A stretch of DNA of 64,000 nucleotides from contig JAIPBU010000022.1 of the NCBI GenBank assembly GCA_021738535.1, positions 1-64,000 of the forward strand, given 5' to 3'. Of the stretch, positions 1 to 8,947 are shown in pieces (the first letter of the stretch is position 1; each line of letters begins with the position of its first letter). A program made the translations under genes and the position numbers. The notes beneath the pieces were generated by a model, which saw only the letters and a program-made list of their open reading frames with translations, was not told the DNA's origin and made no database searches. This stretch comes from Bacteroidales bacterium. GTDB taxonomy: Bacteria > Bacteroidota > Bacteroidia > Bacteroidales > VadinHA17.

Positions 1-282
1 GAAAATCTGGAACCTAGAATTATTCATGACACTGACTTTTTATAAACAATTCATTTTCAGACATACAATCGAATATCAAATTTATGTTATTAAAAAATGA
101 AAGTCAAGTTTTATTAGCGCGGATTCATGTAGAATTAATCTGTTAATTATTTGACCTAGAAATTGCGTGTTGAATTTCCAACCCGGGATTTCTAAAGATA
201 TAGCCACCGATAGTATAATTCAGGATCCTGGTATACGGTAAGATGATAAACAAAGTTTATGTAATATTTTGGATTTGAAACT
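1..282. other. AT-rich non-coding left edge
   Basis: No convincing reading frame, RNA gene or strong hairpin is visible here. It is AT-rich with stop codons in every frame and lies downstream of the minus-strand MscS-like gene. It may hold the terminator of that operon or the end of a gene outside the window, but I cannot identify either. Confidence 0.5.
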
Positions 283-1326
283 TTAGTCCTTTTGTTCTTT
301 AATACTTGTTTCAAGCTTTTCAACAAGCTTATCTATGCGTTCTATAGATGATTTTATCGTTTCTGAGCGCTTGCTTTCTTTTGTCTCCTTAAGCTCGGTT
401 TTGAGCGTTTCCTTTCTCTCCTGGAGCTTGATGATATTCTCCTTTTTCTTCTCAATTTCAGCTGCTTCAAGGGCTTCGTTGAATATCAACTCTTCAGGGA
501 ATTTTTCATCCTTATCCGGTTCTTTTTCTTTCTTAACGACCGGGATAAACATTTTTTCATCAACCCGGCGCTGGTTCATGAATGTTGGTGATACTATCTC
601 AATATTATTATCATGTAACAAGTCCATTACTTTTGCATTCAGAAGTGAAGTGGTACTGAAAAACTTACCACTATCTGCCAGGAACCCGTGTATCTTGTAC
701 ACAACCGAATAATCGCCCAGTTCTGTTATATATACATAAGGATCATTTAACTCAGCTGCCTCTGCAGCCTTTTTTAATGCTTCTTCAATTTTTGTTCTCG
801 GCACATCATAACCCAGCGATACAGTTGTCGAGATAACGGTGTTTGTTTTACGTGTTAGTTTAACGGGATTCCTGGCAATAAAAAGGTTAGGAATGGTGAC
901 AAAATTACTGTCCTCAAGCTGTATCTCGGTATGGAATATACTTCTTCTTACAACCCTCCCCTGTAATTCTCCTATTTTTATCAGGTCGCCGTTCTTAAAA
1001 CGCTTCATCGAATTATTCATTATGCCTGCAATAAGGTTGCCCAGAACGGTGGTGGAGCTGAGGGCAATGCCTGCACTTATGATTATTCCGAGAAAACTGA
1101 GTATCTGACCTTTCAGGCTTTTTTCTATTGGCAGTGAAAGAATAAAAGAAACTGTGGCAATAATTATTACTGTAAAGGTGATTGTCCTTTTTACAAGGTT
1201 TTCGTCGGAGGCAACAGATTTAAGCCTTCTGAAAATGATGGAATTTATGATCAATACAATAACTGTAATGATCAGTATTATGCCCGGTTCAATCAAAGAT
1301 CTGAAAATATCGGTAATTGCATCCAT
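283..1326 (-). CDS. MscS-family small-conductance mechanosensitive channel
   Basis: A 347-residue inner-membrane protein predicted to open under membrane tension and release solutes. Three hydrophobic segments lie at about residues 13-32, 47-65 and 74-97. The third is rich in Gly and Ala like the MscS pore helix and is followed by a beta domain with the pattern NGDLIKIGELQGRV and an IPN motif, typical of MscS. The last 60 or so residues are a charged, Lys/Glu-rich probable coiled coil that minimal MscS proteins lack. It is the last gene of a minus-strand group with corA (53 bp gap) and a second MscS homologue, which suggests a shared role in osmotic or ion homeostasis. The family is clear; the gating stimulus is inferred. 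Confidence 0.88.
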   Translation of the reverse strand: MDAITDIFRSLIEPGIILIITVIVLIINSIIFRRLKSVASDENLVKRTITFTVIIIATVSFILSLPIEKSLKGQILSFLGIIISAGIALSSTTVLGNLIAGIMNNSMKRFKNGDLIKIGELQGRVVRRSIFHTEIQLEDSNFVTIPNLFIARNPVKLTRKTNTVISTTVSLGYDVPRTKIEEALKKAAEAAELNDPYVYITELGDYSVVYKIHGFLADSGKFFSTTSLLNAKVMDLLHDNNIEIVSPTFMNQRRVDEKMFIPVVKKEKEPDKDEKFPEELIFNEALEAAEIEKKKENIIKLQERKETLKTELKETKESKRSETIKSSIERIDKLVEKLETSIKEQKD

Positions 1327-1379
1327 TGTTTTGCTTTTTTCTTTATGCAGGGATTATTAACCCGCTTTCAAAATTATTA

Positions 1380-2441
1380 TCAGAACCATTTATGCTTTTT
1401 GAAGAAATATATCATTACCCCTGCAACCAGTGCCATTGCACCCAGCATAATAAAATAGGCATTCCTGTACTGCAGCTCCGGGATATAATCAAAATTAGTA
1501 CCGTATACTCCTGCAATAAAAGTAAGAGGGATAAATATTGATGCGAATATGGTCAGTACTTTCATTACCTGATTTACCTTGTTGCTCAGATTTGTATTAT
1601 ACATATTAATAAGGTCATTGATCATATTGATATATGAATCAATGGCCTCATGAGCCTGATCCGAGAGATCGGTCAACAGCTCAAAATAAACCAGATTTTC
1701 CTGCGAAATAATCTTTGTATCAGATTTTATGAGTCTGACCGTTAATGGCTTTAAGGGGACTATAGCCCTTCTGAAATAACTTATTTCAGTTTTGTAATGG
1801 AAAAGAAGTGTACTGATCTCATTATTATTATCATTCAGCCTGCTGCTGAGTGCTTCTATTTTACTGCCAATCTGCTCCAGGTTTATCAGGTAGTTATCAA
1901 GCAGGCTGTCAATAAGAGCATATGCCAGGTAATCGGCCCCGGCACGGCGTATCCTGCCAACACTGTTTCTGATCCTGTTTCTGACATGTTCAAAGTGGTC
2001 CCCTGTTTTCTCCTGGAAGCTGATTATTATATTATCGAGCAGGACAAAAGATATTTGTTCTACCGATATTTTATTTTCCTCCCTGTCAAAATAGACGGCT
2101 TTGGTTATCAGTACTACATATCCCGGGTCTTCATAAATTTTGGGTCTCTGCCCTGTATCAGGGATATTTTCCAGTGCAAGGGGGGAGATATTAAATTCCT
2201 TACCGATTTTTGTAATAATATCTGTATCATGGATACCATCAACATTGATCCAGTTAACATGTCCGCTCTTAACGTTTGTCAGTAACTCATCTATGCTGTC
2301 ATAATCCTGTTCAAATATTTCATTTTCATTGTAGGCCAACAGGCTTACCCGTGTTTCCTCCATTTTTTTGTCACCCATGAATATCAGGCTGCCGGGAGCG
2401 GCCCCTTTTGCTTTAAGCCTGCTTTTAAGAAATCTGGCCAT
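1380..2441 (-). CDS. corA: CorA-type divalent cation transporter with GTN in place of GMN
   Basis: A 353-residue CorA-family protein expected to form a pentameric Mg2+/Co2+ channel in the inner membrane. A long charged cytoplasmic N-terminal domain rich in helices is followed by two C-terminal membrane helices and a basic tail (KKHKWF), the standard CorA layout. The loop after the first helix reads YGTNFDYIPEL at about residue 313, so the family signature YGMN has Thr instead of Met. The codon is ACT, two changes away from ATG, so a single sequencing error would not explain it. The gene sits 11 bp downstream of one MscS-like gene and upstream of another on the same strand. CorA membership is confident; transported ion and activity are uncertain because of the altered signature. 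Confidence 0.9.
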   Translation of the reverse strand: MARFLKSRLKAKGAAPGSLIFMGDKKMEETRVSLLAYNENEIFEQDYDSIDELLTNVKSGHVNWINVDGIHDTDIITKIGKEFNISPLALENIPDTGQRPKIYEDPGYVVLITKAVYFDREENKISVEQISFVLLDNIIISFQEKTGDHFEHVRNRIRNSVGRIRRAGADYLAYALIDSLLDNYLINLEQIGSKIEALSSRLNDNNNEISTLLFHYKTEISYFRRAIVPLKPLTVRLIKSDTKIISQENLVYFELLTDLSDQAHEAIDSYINMINDLINMYNTNLSNKVNQVMKVLTIFASIFIPLTFIAGVYGTNFDYIPELQYRNAYFIMLGAMALVAGVMIYFFKKHKWF

Positions 2442-2452
2442 AAAAAGATAGA

Positions 2453-3379
2453 TTATTTGTTTTTACTGTTTTCACTGATATTAAGTTGCAGAGGAGAGAT
2501 TTCCTTACCCCAGTATACAGTAGTATGGGGGAATGGAATCTCTATATTATTCTTATCGAATGCAATTTTCAGACGTCTCCTGTATTCTCTTCCCACTTCC
2601 CACTGTGTTATTGGCTTTGTTTTTAGCCGGGCTTTAATAATGAGGGCACTGTCTCCAAAGCTATCGAGTCCGAAAATTTCAATAGGATCAATTATTTTCT
2701 GCCCGAACACTTCATCCTTAATAAGCTCTTCACCCGTTTCTTTCATTATTTCCATTACCCGGTCCACATTCTCCTTATATGCAACTCCTATTTCAAAGAC
2801 TATGGCCGACCATTCCTTGGTCATATTGGACATGCTGTTGATCTTGCCATTCTGTACAACATGTACAACTCCGGAAAAATCACGCAGGGTGATTGTTCTC
2901 AGCTCAATCTTTTCCACCAGTCCGCCCGTGCCGTTAATAATTGCCACATCACCTGCCCTGACCTGGTTTTCAAGTAAAATAAAGAAGCCGGATATAACAT
3001 CACGTACCAGTTCCTGAGCTCCGAAACCAACTGCCAGTCCGACAATCCCCGCACTGGCAAGGATGGGAGCTATGTTTATTCCCAGTTTTTGGAGGATAAT
3101 AAGTAAATATGTTGCAACAAGGAGTATTTTAATTATACTCCTCAATATTCCGGTTAGTGTTAATATTCTCTTCTCTGCTTCTTCTGTGTCCCTGTCTTGA
3201 TTCTTCTCAGCCCTTCTGATCAAAGTCTTTTTTAGTTTTCTAATGAAAAGTTTCACTACTCTTAATACTATAAGCAGAATTACAGTTATCAGGATGATAA
3301 TTGGTAACTCAGTGAGCACCCATTCCTGTAGTTTTTCAAGAAATGAGGTAAATGCTTCCGCGTTGAACAGATTCTTCAT
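2453..3379 (-). CDS. MscS-family mechanosensitive channel, first gene of MscS-corA-MscS group
   Basis: A 308-residue MscS homologue. Hydrophobic segments are at about residues 24-48, 76-98 and 103-125. The third carries the Gly/Ala-rich pore pattern (ASAGIVGLAVGFGAQ) and leads into the Sm-like beta domain (RAGDVAIINGTGGLVEKIELR), then the mixed alpha/beta C-terminal domain ending with HTTVYWGKE. It differs clearly in sequence from the other MscS protein in this operon and matches the canonical motif more closely. The start is an ATG. Being first in the group, it probably carries the operon promoter within the 162 bp shared with the divergent peptidase gene; no strong TAnnTTTG element is seen on this strand. 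Confidence 0.92.
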   Translation of the reverse strand: MKNLFNAEAFTSFLEKLQEWVLTELPIIILITVILLIVLRVVKLFIRKLKKTLIRRAEKNQDRDTEEAEKRILTLTGILRSIIKILLVATYLLIILQKLGINIAPILASAGIVGLAVGFGAQELVRDVISGFFILLENQVRAGDVAIINGTGGLVEKIELRTITLRDFSGVVHVVQNGKINSMSNMTKEWSAIVFEIGVAYKENVDRVMEIMKETGEELIKDEVFGQKIIDPIEIFGLDSFGDSALIIKARLKTKPITQWEVGREYRRRLKIAFDKNNIEIPFPHTTVYWGKEISPLQLNISENSKNK

Positions 3380-3541
3380 GTTTGCAGTTTTAAATATTCG
3401 AAACTCTTGTTGTGTATCATCGAGTATACAATATAGTTAAATTATACCTGTCTTTCAAAATAAATAGTCTTGCAGGTAATTATACTTTTTTTAATAGCTT
3501 TATAGCTTGTAAAAAAAATATCATTACAAATCATCATAACC

Positions 3542-5755
3542 ATGAAAAGGACAAGCAGAGTATTATCAGCAGTACTTATAACATTATTCTTTATTCCACT
3601 GTCGCTGAATGCACAGAAGAAAAACTACTCCGATCTTCGGGAAGCGTTATTTTCTGCAGGTAAGTTAAGGACGGGTGGTTTGCCTTCCAACGTTACATGG
3701 ATAGAGGGAGGGGAGAAGTATTCTTTTACCCGGAATAAGCAATCTGTACAGGAAATATGGACAAGGGATGTAAGCACCGGGGATGAAAAAATGGTGTTCA
3801 CCAATGAGGATCTTACATTTCCCGGCACAGACAGGCCTTTTCGGTATGTGTCATTTGACTGGACAAAAGATTACTCCCATTTACTTTTTCAGTGCAACTT
3901 CAACCCGATCTGGAGATATTCCGGCAATTCTGATTATTACATTTATTCAGTTGATGATAAGTCTCTTGAACCTGTAGTAAAACAGGCATTCAGTGCAGAA
4001 ATCTCTCCTGATGGTAAGAAAGTAGGGTATGGTAAAGACGGTGATCTTTACGAGTATGACCTGGTAAGGAGTGAGCATACACAATTTACTGATGATGCAC
4101 GTGAGCAGGTTTATAATGGCCGTTTTGGCTGGGCACAGGAAGAGGAGTTTGGACTGGTGCAGGGATGGTCCTGGTCAAATGACAGCAGGTTTATTTCTTA
4201 CTGGCAGTCGGATGAAACAGAGGTGCCGGTTTATAAACTCACAGATTTCAGTGGTCATCACCCGGAATACATGGAAGTGCCATATCCGAAAGTGGGCGAT
4301 AATCCCCCCGAAGTAAAAATAGGTGTTATTGATACTGAAGCAGGAACAAAAAAATGGCTTGATATAGATCTGGAAGGTGGTTATGTGCCTCGTATGTACT
4401 GGACCTCAGAACCAAATACACTGGCCGTGATGTGGACTAACCGTGTCCAGAGCCACATGAAAATATGGTTTTATGACGTTGTGAGTGGCCACAGAAGGCT
4501 GGTGATGGAAGAAGAATCGGATGCCTGGATTGATATCTTTGATTTCTTTGCAGGCAATCTTCACCTTGTTTATTTTCCCGACAACCTGGAAGAATTCTTC
4601 TGGATCTCTGAGCGTGACGGCTGGGCACATATTTACCGTTATGATTATGACGGGAACGTGATAAACCAGGTTACTGAAGGCGAATGGGAGGTAAAAGGGA
4701 TTGAAGCCATAGATGTACAAAGTAAAAGACTCTACTATGTTTCAACCGAGATAGCACCAACCGAACAAAATCTATTTAGCGTAAAATTCAATGGTAAAGG
4801 GAAAAAACGACTTACTAAGGCAAACGGTAATCACAGGGTTAATGTATCCGACAAGGGGGGTTATTATTTCGATACATACTCAGATGTAACCACTCCCTCT
4901 GAAACTGTACTGATGTCTTCAAAGGGTAAAATGATAGAGAAGTTCTCAGATAACAGCAATGTTATGTCATTCCTTGACAGTCATTTCTACGCCCCGCGTG
5001 AAATGTTCAGTTTTACAACAACGGACGGACAGAAACTCGATGGGTATTTTATCAAGCCCGCTGATTTTGATGAGAATAAGGAATATCCTCTTGTCCTTGA
5101 TATTTATGGAGGCCCGGGTTCGCAGGGTGTGTTTAACAATTTTGGAACCAGTGGATGGCACCAGTACCTGGCCCAGGAGGGCTTTGTTGTGGCATCGGTT
5201 AATAACAGGGGCAACGGTGGTTATGGTTACGAGTTCGAGAAGATAGTTCATCACCAGCTGGGTAAGTGGGAGTCTCATGATTTCGTGGAAACGGCAAAGT
5301 ACCTTGCTTCAAAACCATGGATTGACGGTGATAATATGGCAATCAGGGGGCACAGTTACGGTGGCTATACATCCAGCTATACCATGCTTACCCATCCGGG
5401 TGTATTTAAGGTTTCGTTAACAGCGGCCCCGGTTACAGATCATCTCTATTATGATTGTATACTGACAGAAAGATATATGGGACTGATAGGTGATAATGCC
5501 GAAGGATATAAACAATCATCAGTTATAACCCATGCAGCTAACCTGGAAGGACATTTGCTGCTGGCTCATTCCTTAATGGATGAGAATGTACATCCCCAGC
5601 ATACTTTCCAGCTTGTGAACGCATTGAATATGGCAGGTAAGGATTTCGACCTGAAGATATATCCTCCCGGTGCACACGGGATAGCTACGGATATGACGAC
5701 TTACGTGTTGCTGATGACGCAGTATACTGATTATTTGAAGGAATACTTAAAATAG
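3542..5755 (+). CDS. Dipeptidyl peptidase IV (peptidase family S9B), exported
   Basis: A 737-residue serine peptidase expected to remove X-Pro or X-Ala dipeptides from peptide N-termini in the periplasm or at the cell surface. Residues 1-24 form a Sec signal peptide ending LNA. A beta-propeller domain spans about 45-480 and includes an EEEFG stretch matching the double-Glu motif that binds the substrate amino terminus. The alpha/beta-hydrolase domain holds Ser605 in GHSYGGY, Asp680 in MDENVH and His712 in GAHG, a complete catalytic triad. Length fits bacterial DPP IV. The gene is monocistronic, divergent from the MscS group and convergent with dxs. S9B membership is well supported; substrate specificity is family-level knowledge. 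Confidence 0.95.
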   Translation: MKRTSRVLSAVLITLFFIPLSLNAQKKNYSDLREALFSAGKLRTGGLPSNVTWIEGGEKYSFTRNKQSVQEIWTRDVSTGDEKMVFTNEDLTFPGTDRPFRYVSFDWTKDYSHLLFQCNFNPIWRYSGNSDYYIYSVDDKSLEPVVKQAFSAEISPDGKKVGYGKDGDLYEYDLVRSEHTQFTDDAREQVYNGRFGWAQEEEFGLVQGWSWSNDSRFISYWQSDETEVPVYKLTDFSGHHPEYMEVPYPKVGDNPPEVKIGVIDTEAGTKKWLDIDLEGGYVPRMYWTSEPNTLAVMWTNRVQSHMKIWFYDVVSGHRRLVMEEESDAWIDIFDFFAGNLHLVYFPDNLEEFFWISERDGWAHIYRYDYDGNVINQVTEGEWEVKGIEAIDVQSKRLYYVSTEIAPTEQNLFSVKFNGKGKKRLTKANGNHRVNVSDKGGYYFDTYSDVTTPSETVLMSSKGKMIEKFSDNSNVMSFLDSHFYAPREMFSFTTTDGQKLDGYFIKPADFDENKEYPLVLDIYGGPGSQGVFNNFGTSGWHQYLAQEGFVVASVNNRGNGGYGYEFEKIVHHQLGKWESHDFVETAKYLASKPWIDGDNMAIRGHSYGGYTSSYTMLTHPGVFKVSLTAAPVTDHLYYDCILTERYMGLIGDNAEGYKQSSVITHAANLEGHLLLAHSLMDENVHPQHTFQLVNALNMAGKDFDLKIYPPGAHGIATDMTTYVLLMTQYTDYLKEYLK

Positions 5756-5838
5756 GACAAAAGGCTAAAGACTAAAGACAAAAGGTAAAAAAGGAGAGGG
5801 GGCGCAGCATGCTGTGCGTCTAATTTTGTTTAAAATCA

Positions 5839-5890
5839 GATCCTTCGCTCCCTTCAACGTGGCTCAGGGCAAGTCGCTCAGGATGACATG
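5839..5890 (-). repeat. Dispersed intergenic repeat, copy 1, forming the dxs 3' end
   Basis: Read on the minus strand this begins ATGTCATCCTGAGC and ends TTGAAGGGAGCGAAGGATC. A second, slightly longer copy with the same ends lies at 51110-51182 on the plus strand. Short repeats of the form TCATCCTGAGC...GAAGGATC are, from memory, scattered through many draft genomes. Here the repeat overlaps the end of dxs and supplies its last three residues (M-S-S) and the stop codon. Confidence 0.75.
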
Positions 5891-7770
5891 AGGGCGTCTT
5901 TGACGGCTTTATAGATGCCGTCATCATCAAAGCCGCATTCTTTTTTCAGTTCGATCTGTGTACCCTGCTCTATGAAGAAATCAGGGATACCCAGCCTTTT
6001 CACCATGGCTGAGTAGTTATTATCAGCCATGAATTCAATAACAGCTGATCCAAATCCTCCTTTCAGCATCCCGTCTTCAACGCATATAATAGCTTTATGA
6101 TTTTTAAAAACTTCATGGAGAGCTTCTTCATCCAGAGGCTGAACGAAGCGCATGTCATAATGAGTTACATTGATCTTTTCCTCTGCTAGCCTTCTTACCA
6201 CTCGCTCTGCACTGTTCCCGGTATGACCTATGCTCAGGATGGCAACTTTTTCTCCCTTATTAAGCAGCCTGGCCTTACCAACACGGATCTCATCCAGGGG
6301 TTTTTGCCAATCGGTGTTCAGCCCTACACCGCGGGGATATCTTATACTGAAAGGGCCGGCATTTTTTTCCAGCTGGGCTGTGTACATAAGGTTTCGCAAT
6401 TCAATCTCATCCATTGGTGCAGAGACAATCATGTTGGGTACGGTTCTCATGTAGGAGAGATCAAAAAAGCCATGGTGTGTTGCGCCGTCTGCTCCTACCA
6501 GCCCTCCACGGTCGAGGCAAAAGACAACATGTAAATTCTGGAGAGCAACATCATGTATAACCTGGTCATATGCTCTCTGCATAAAGGTTGAATAAATGTT
6601 ACAAAAGGGGATCATCCCTTCAGCTGCCAGTCCTGCGGAAAATGTTACTGCATGTTGTTCGGCAATGCCAACATCATAAGCCCTGTCAGGCATTTCTTTC
6701 ATCATAATGTTCAGGGAGCTGCCGGTGGGCATAGCGGGAGTTACGCCAACAATTTTATCATTATTTCTTGCAAGTTCAACTATTGTATGTCCAAATACAT
6801 CCTGGAAGCGTGGCGGCTTTTTAGAGCCATCTGTATTATTGATCTCACCGGTCACTTTATCGAAGAAGCCGGGGGCATGGAATTTTGTCTGGTTCAGCTC
6901 AGCCTGGAGAAATCCTTTACCTTTTTTTGTAATACAATGAAGAAGTTTTGGTCCCGGAATTCTTTTCATGTCTTCCAGAATACGGGTAAGATGAAGGACG
7001 TCATGGCCATCAATAGGTCCGAAATACCTGAAATTCATTGCCTCAAAGAGGTTGGAATGTTTTAGTATGGTACTTTTTATTCCATTCTCGAGCTTACTGG
7101 CCAGGGCCTGTGCGTTTGGGCCCATCTTACTGATCTTCCCCAGGACATTCCAAACGTCATCCTTGAATTTGTTATAAGTTTTACTCGTGGTTATATCGAG
7201 GAGGTATTCCTTGAGTGCTCCCACACTGGGGTCAATGGAGATATTATTATCATTAAGTATCACCAGCAGGTCAGATTGTTCAGTCCCTGCATTATTTAGT
7301 CCTTCAAATGCCAGGCCTGCTGTCATTGCCCCGTCACCAATAACCGCAATTACCTGCCTGTCTTCTTCTTTGTGTTTTACTGCTTTTGCCATACCCAGTG
7401 CAGCAGAAATTGATGTTGAGGAATGGCCCACACCAAAGGCATCATATTCACTTTCTTCTCTTTTAGGGAATCCACTTATGCCCTGGTATTTACGATTAGT
7501 ATGGAAATTATCCCTGCGCCCGGTTAATATTTTATGACCATAAGCCTGGTGACCCACATCCCAGATTATTTTATCGTGAGGGGTATTATAAACATAATGG
7601 AGTGCTATTGTAAGTTCCACAACGCCAAGGCTTGCTCCAAAATGCCCGGGGTTACAGCTTACAATATCTATTATGAACTCCCTGAGCTCCTTACTCAAAG
7701 TGATTAATTCTTCACGTTTAAGTTTTTTGAGATCGTCGGGAGATGAAATCGTTTTCAGAAGATTATACAT
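5878..7770 (-). CDS. dxs: 1-deoxy-D-xylulose-5-phosphate synthase
   Basis: A 630-residue thiamine-diphosphate enzyme that condenses pyruvate and glyceraldehyde 3-phosphate, the first step of the MEP isoprenoid pathway in the cytoplasm. The N-terminal half shows DVGHQAYGHK and the ThDP/Mg motif GDGAMT followed by NDNN. The central transketolase pyrimidine domain has EQHAVTFSAG, and a C-terminal transketolase domain follows. Length and start (MYNLLKTISSPDDLKKL) match the family. The last residues come from a dispersed repeat (5839-5890) and are probably not functionally important. A -7 type promoter element lies about 30 bp upstream. It is convergent with the DPP IV gene. Confidence 0.98.
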   Translation of the reverse strand: MYNLLKTISSPDDLKKLKREELITLSKELREFIIDIVSCNPGHFGASLGVVELTIALHYVYNTPHDKIIWDVGHQAYGHKILTGRRDNFHTNRKYQGISGFPKREESEYDAFGVGHSSTSISAALGMAKAVKHKEEDRQVIAVIGDGAMTAGLAFEGLNNAGTEQSDLLVILNDNNISIDPSVGALKEYLLDITTSKTYNKFKDDVWNVLGKISKMGPNAQALASKLENGIKSTILKHSNLFEAMNFRYFGPIDGHDVLHLTRILEDMKRIPGPKLLHCITKKGKGFLQAELNQTKFHAPGFFDKVTGEINNTDGSKKPPRFQDVFGHTIVELARNNDKIVGVTPAMPTGSSLNIMMKEMPDRAYDVGIAEQHAVTFSAGLAAEGMIPFCNIYSTFMQRAYDQVIHDVALQNLHVVFCLDRGGLVGADGATHHGFFDLSYMRTVPNMIVSAPMDEIELRNLMYTAQLEKNAGPFSIRYPRGVGLNTDWQKPLDEIRVGKARLLNKGEKVAILSIGHTGNSAERVVRRLAEEKINVTHYDMRFVQPLDEEALHEVFKNHKAIICVEDGMLKGGFGSAVIEFMADNNYSAMVKRLGIPDFFIEQGTQIELKKECGFDDDGIYKAVKDALMSS

Positions 7771-7798
7771 TCTTGCGCTAATGTTTAAGCAGGTAATA

Positions 7799-7806
7799 CA
7801 AAGATA
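7799..7806 (-). promoter_or_regulatory. Predicted -7 element for dxs (TATCTTTG)
   Basis: The minus strand reads TATCTTTG, an exact match to the Bacteroidota -7 consensus TAnnTTTG, about 30 bp upstream of the dxs ATG. I see no clear -33 TTTG at standard spacing, so confidence is moderate. Confidence 0.55.
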
Positions 7807-7829
7807 TAAATATTATTGCTTTGTGGATT

Positions 7830-7860
7830 AATTGTGGGAATACGGAAATTGTTATTTTTG
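7830..7860 (+). promoter_or_regulatory. Predicted promoter of the OmpA-like lipoprotein gene
   Basis: TATTTTTG at 7853-7860 matches the -7 consensus TAnnTTTG, with TTG at 7832-7834 and 18 bp between them. The gene start at 7934 is about 70 bp downstream, leaving a leader of around 65 bases. It is back to back with the dxs promoter. Confidence 0.6.
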
Positions 7861-7933
7861 TCATTGATCTTGGTTAACACAATAATCTAAAATATTAACG
7901 CATTCTATATTAGAATGTTTAAAATTGCATATC

Positions 7934-8947
7934 ATGAATAATTATAAAACATACTTTCTGTTGTTTATAATTTTATCTGCCGGGTTATCATCCTGTGTAC
8001 CGGGGGGAAGGTACAACACCCTTCATGACAAGAGTGTTCAGTACATGAATGAGCGGGACAGGTTCAAGGCGGATAATCTAAACCTGTCTATGCAGAATAA
8101 AGAAATGTCTGCCCGTATTAAAGCTATGGAGGAAGAACTGGCAGGAATGGAGGATAAGAAGCAGGAACTGCAAAAGGAAGCAGATAAAACCAGGTCTGAA
8201 TATAATGATCTTAGTAAGAGGTATGCTGAGCTGCAGAAAGCCCAGGAGGACATTATCAGGGGGAATGTTGCTGAAACCAGGCGCTTACTGAAAGAATTGC
8301 AGCAGGCACAGGAGAACTTGCAGAACAAGGAGGACCTGATGAAGCAGCTTGAGATGAATATAGAAGCAAAAAGGGCTGAACTTGATGAACTGTCATATGA
8401 GCTTGAGAAAAGGGATGAAAGGCTTACAGAACTTGAGCAGATACTTGAAGATCAGACCAGGATTGTCAGGAGTCTTAAGGACAAGGTGTCTGATGCACTG
8501 TTCGGTTTTGAGGGCGATGGCCTTACCGTATCAATGAAAAACGGAAAGGTTTATGTTTCACTCGAGGAAAAACTGCTCTTCAGAACAGGAAGCTATAATA
8601 TTGATGCCGAAGGACGGAGTGCATTGAAAAAACTTGCAGTAGTTCTTAAGAACAATCCTGACATACAGATAACTATTGAGGGTCATACTGATGACGTCCC
8701 TTACATATCATCAGGTGGGCCAATAAATGATAACTGGGATCTGAGCGTTAAGCGTGCAACAACAATAGTGAGGGTACTACTTGATGGCACGGGGATTAAT
8801 CCACAGAGGCTGACTGCTTCAGGCAGGGGTGAGTATTTACCCGTAGATGACAGAACGACTGAAGCGGCAAGAAGAAAAAACAGGCGTACCGAGATAATAC
8901 TTACTCCTGACTTGAGCGAGTTGTACAGGATTATTGAGAGTTATTAG
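7934..8947 (+). CDS. OmpA-family lipoprotein with long coiled coil
   Basis: A 337-residue envelope protein expected to tether the outer membrane to peptidoglycan. The N-terminal hydrophobic stretch ends GLSSC, a lipobox with Cys21. Residues about 30-180 are highly charged with heptad character, a long coiled coil. The C-terminal OmpA/MotB domain (about 205-330) has IEGHTDD, the NWDLSVKRA segment and a GRGEY...RRKNRRTEI end, the peptidoglycan-binding pattern. An in-frame TTG lies 9 bp upstream, but ATG at 7934 gives a better signal sequence. The 3' end overlaps the convergent STN-protein gene by 17 bp. Lipidation is predicted; the exact partner is unknown. Confidence 0.9.
   Translation: MNNYKTYFLLFIILSAGLSSCVPGGRYNTLHDKSVQYMNERDRFKADNLNLSMQNKEMSARIKAMEEELAGMEDKKQELQKEADKTRSEYNDLSKRYAELQKAQEDIIRGNVAETRRLLKELQQAQENLQNKEDLMKQLEMNIEAKRAELDELSYELEKRDERLTELEQILEDQTRIVRSLKDKVSDALFGFEGDGLTVSMKNGKVYVSLEEKLLFRTGSYNIDAEGRSALKKLAVVLKNNPDIQITIEGHTDDVPYISSGGPINDNWDLSVKRATTIVRVLLDGTGINPQRLTASGRGEYLPVDDRTTEAARRKNRRTEIILTPDLSELYRIIESY

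Noticed and set aside
3483-3490. -7 element for DPP IV (TACTTTTT)
   Set aside because: One mismatch and no correctly spaced -33 element in very AT-rich DNA.
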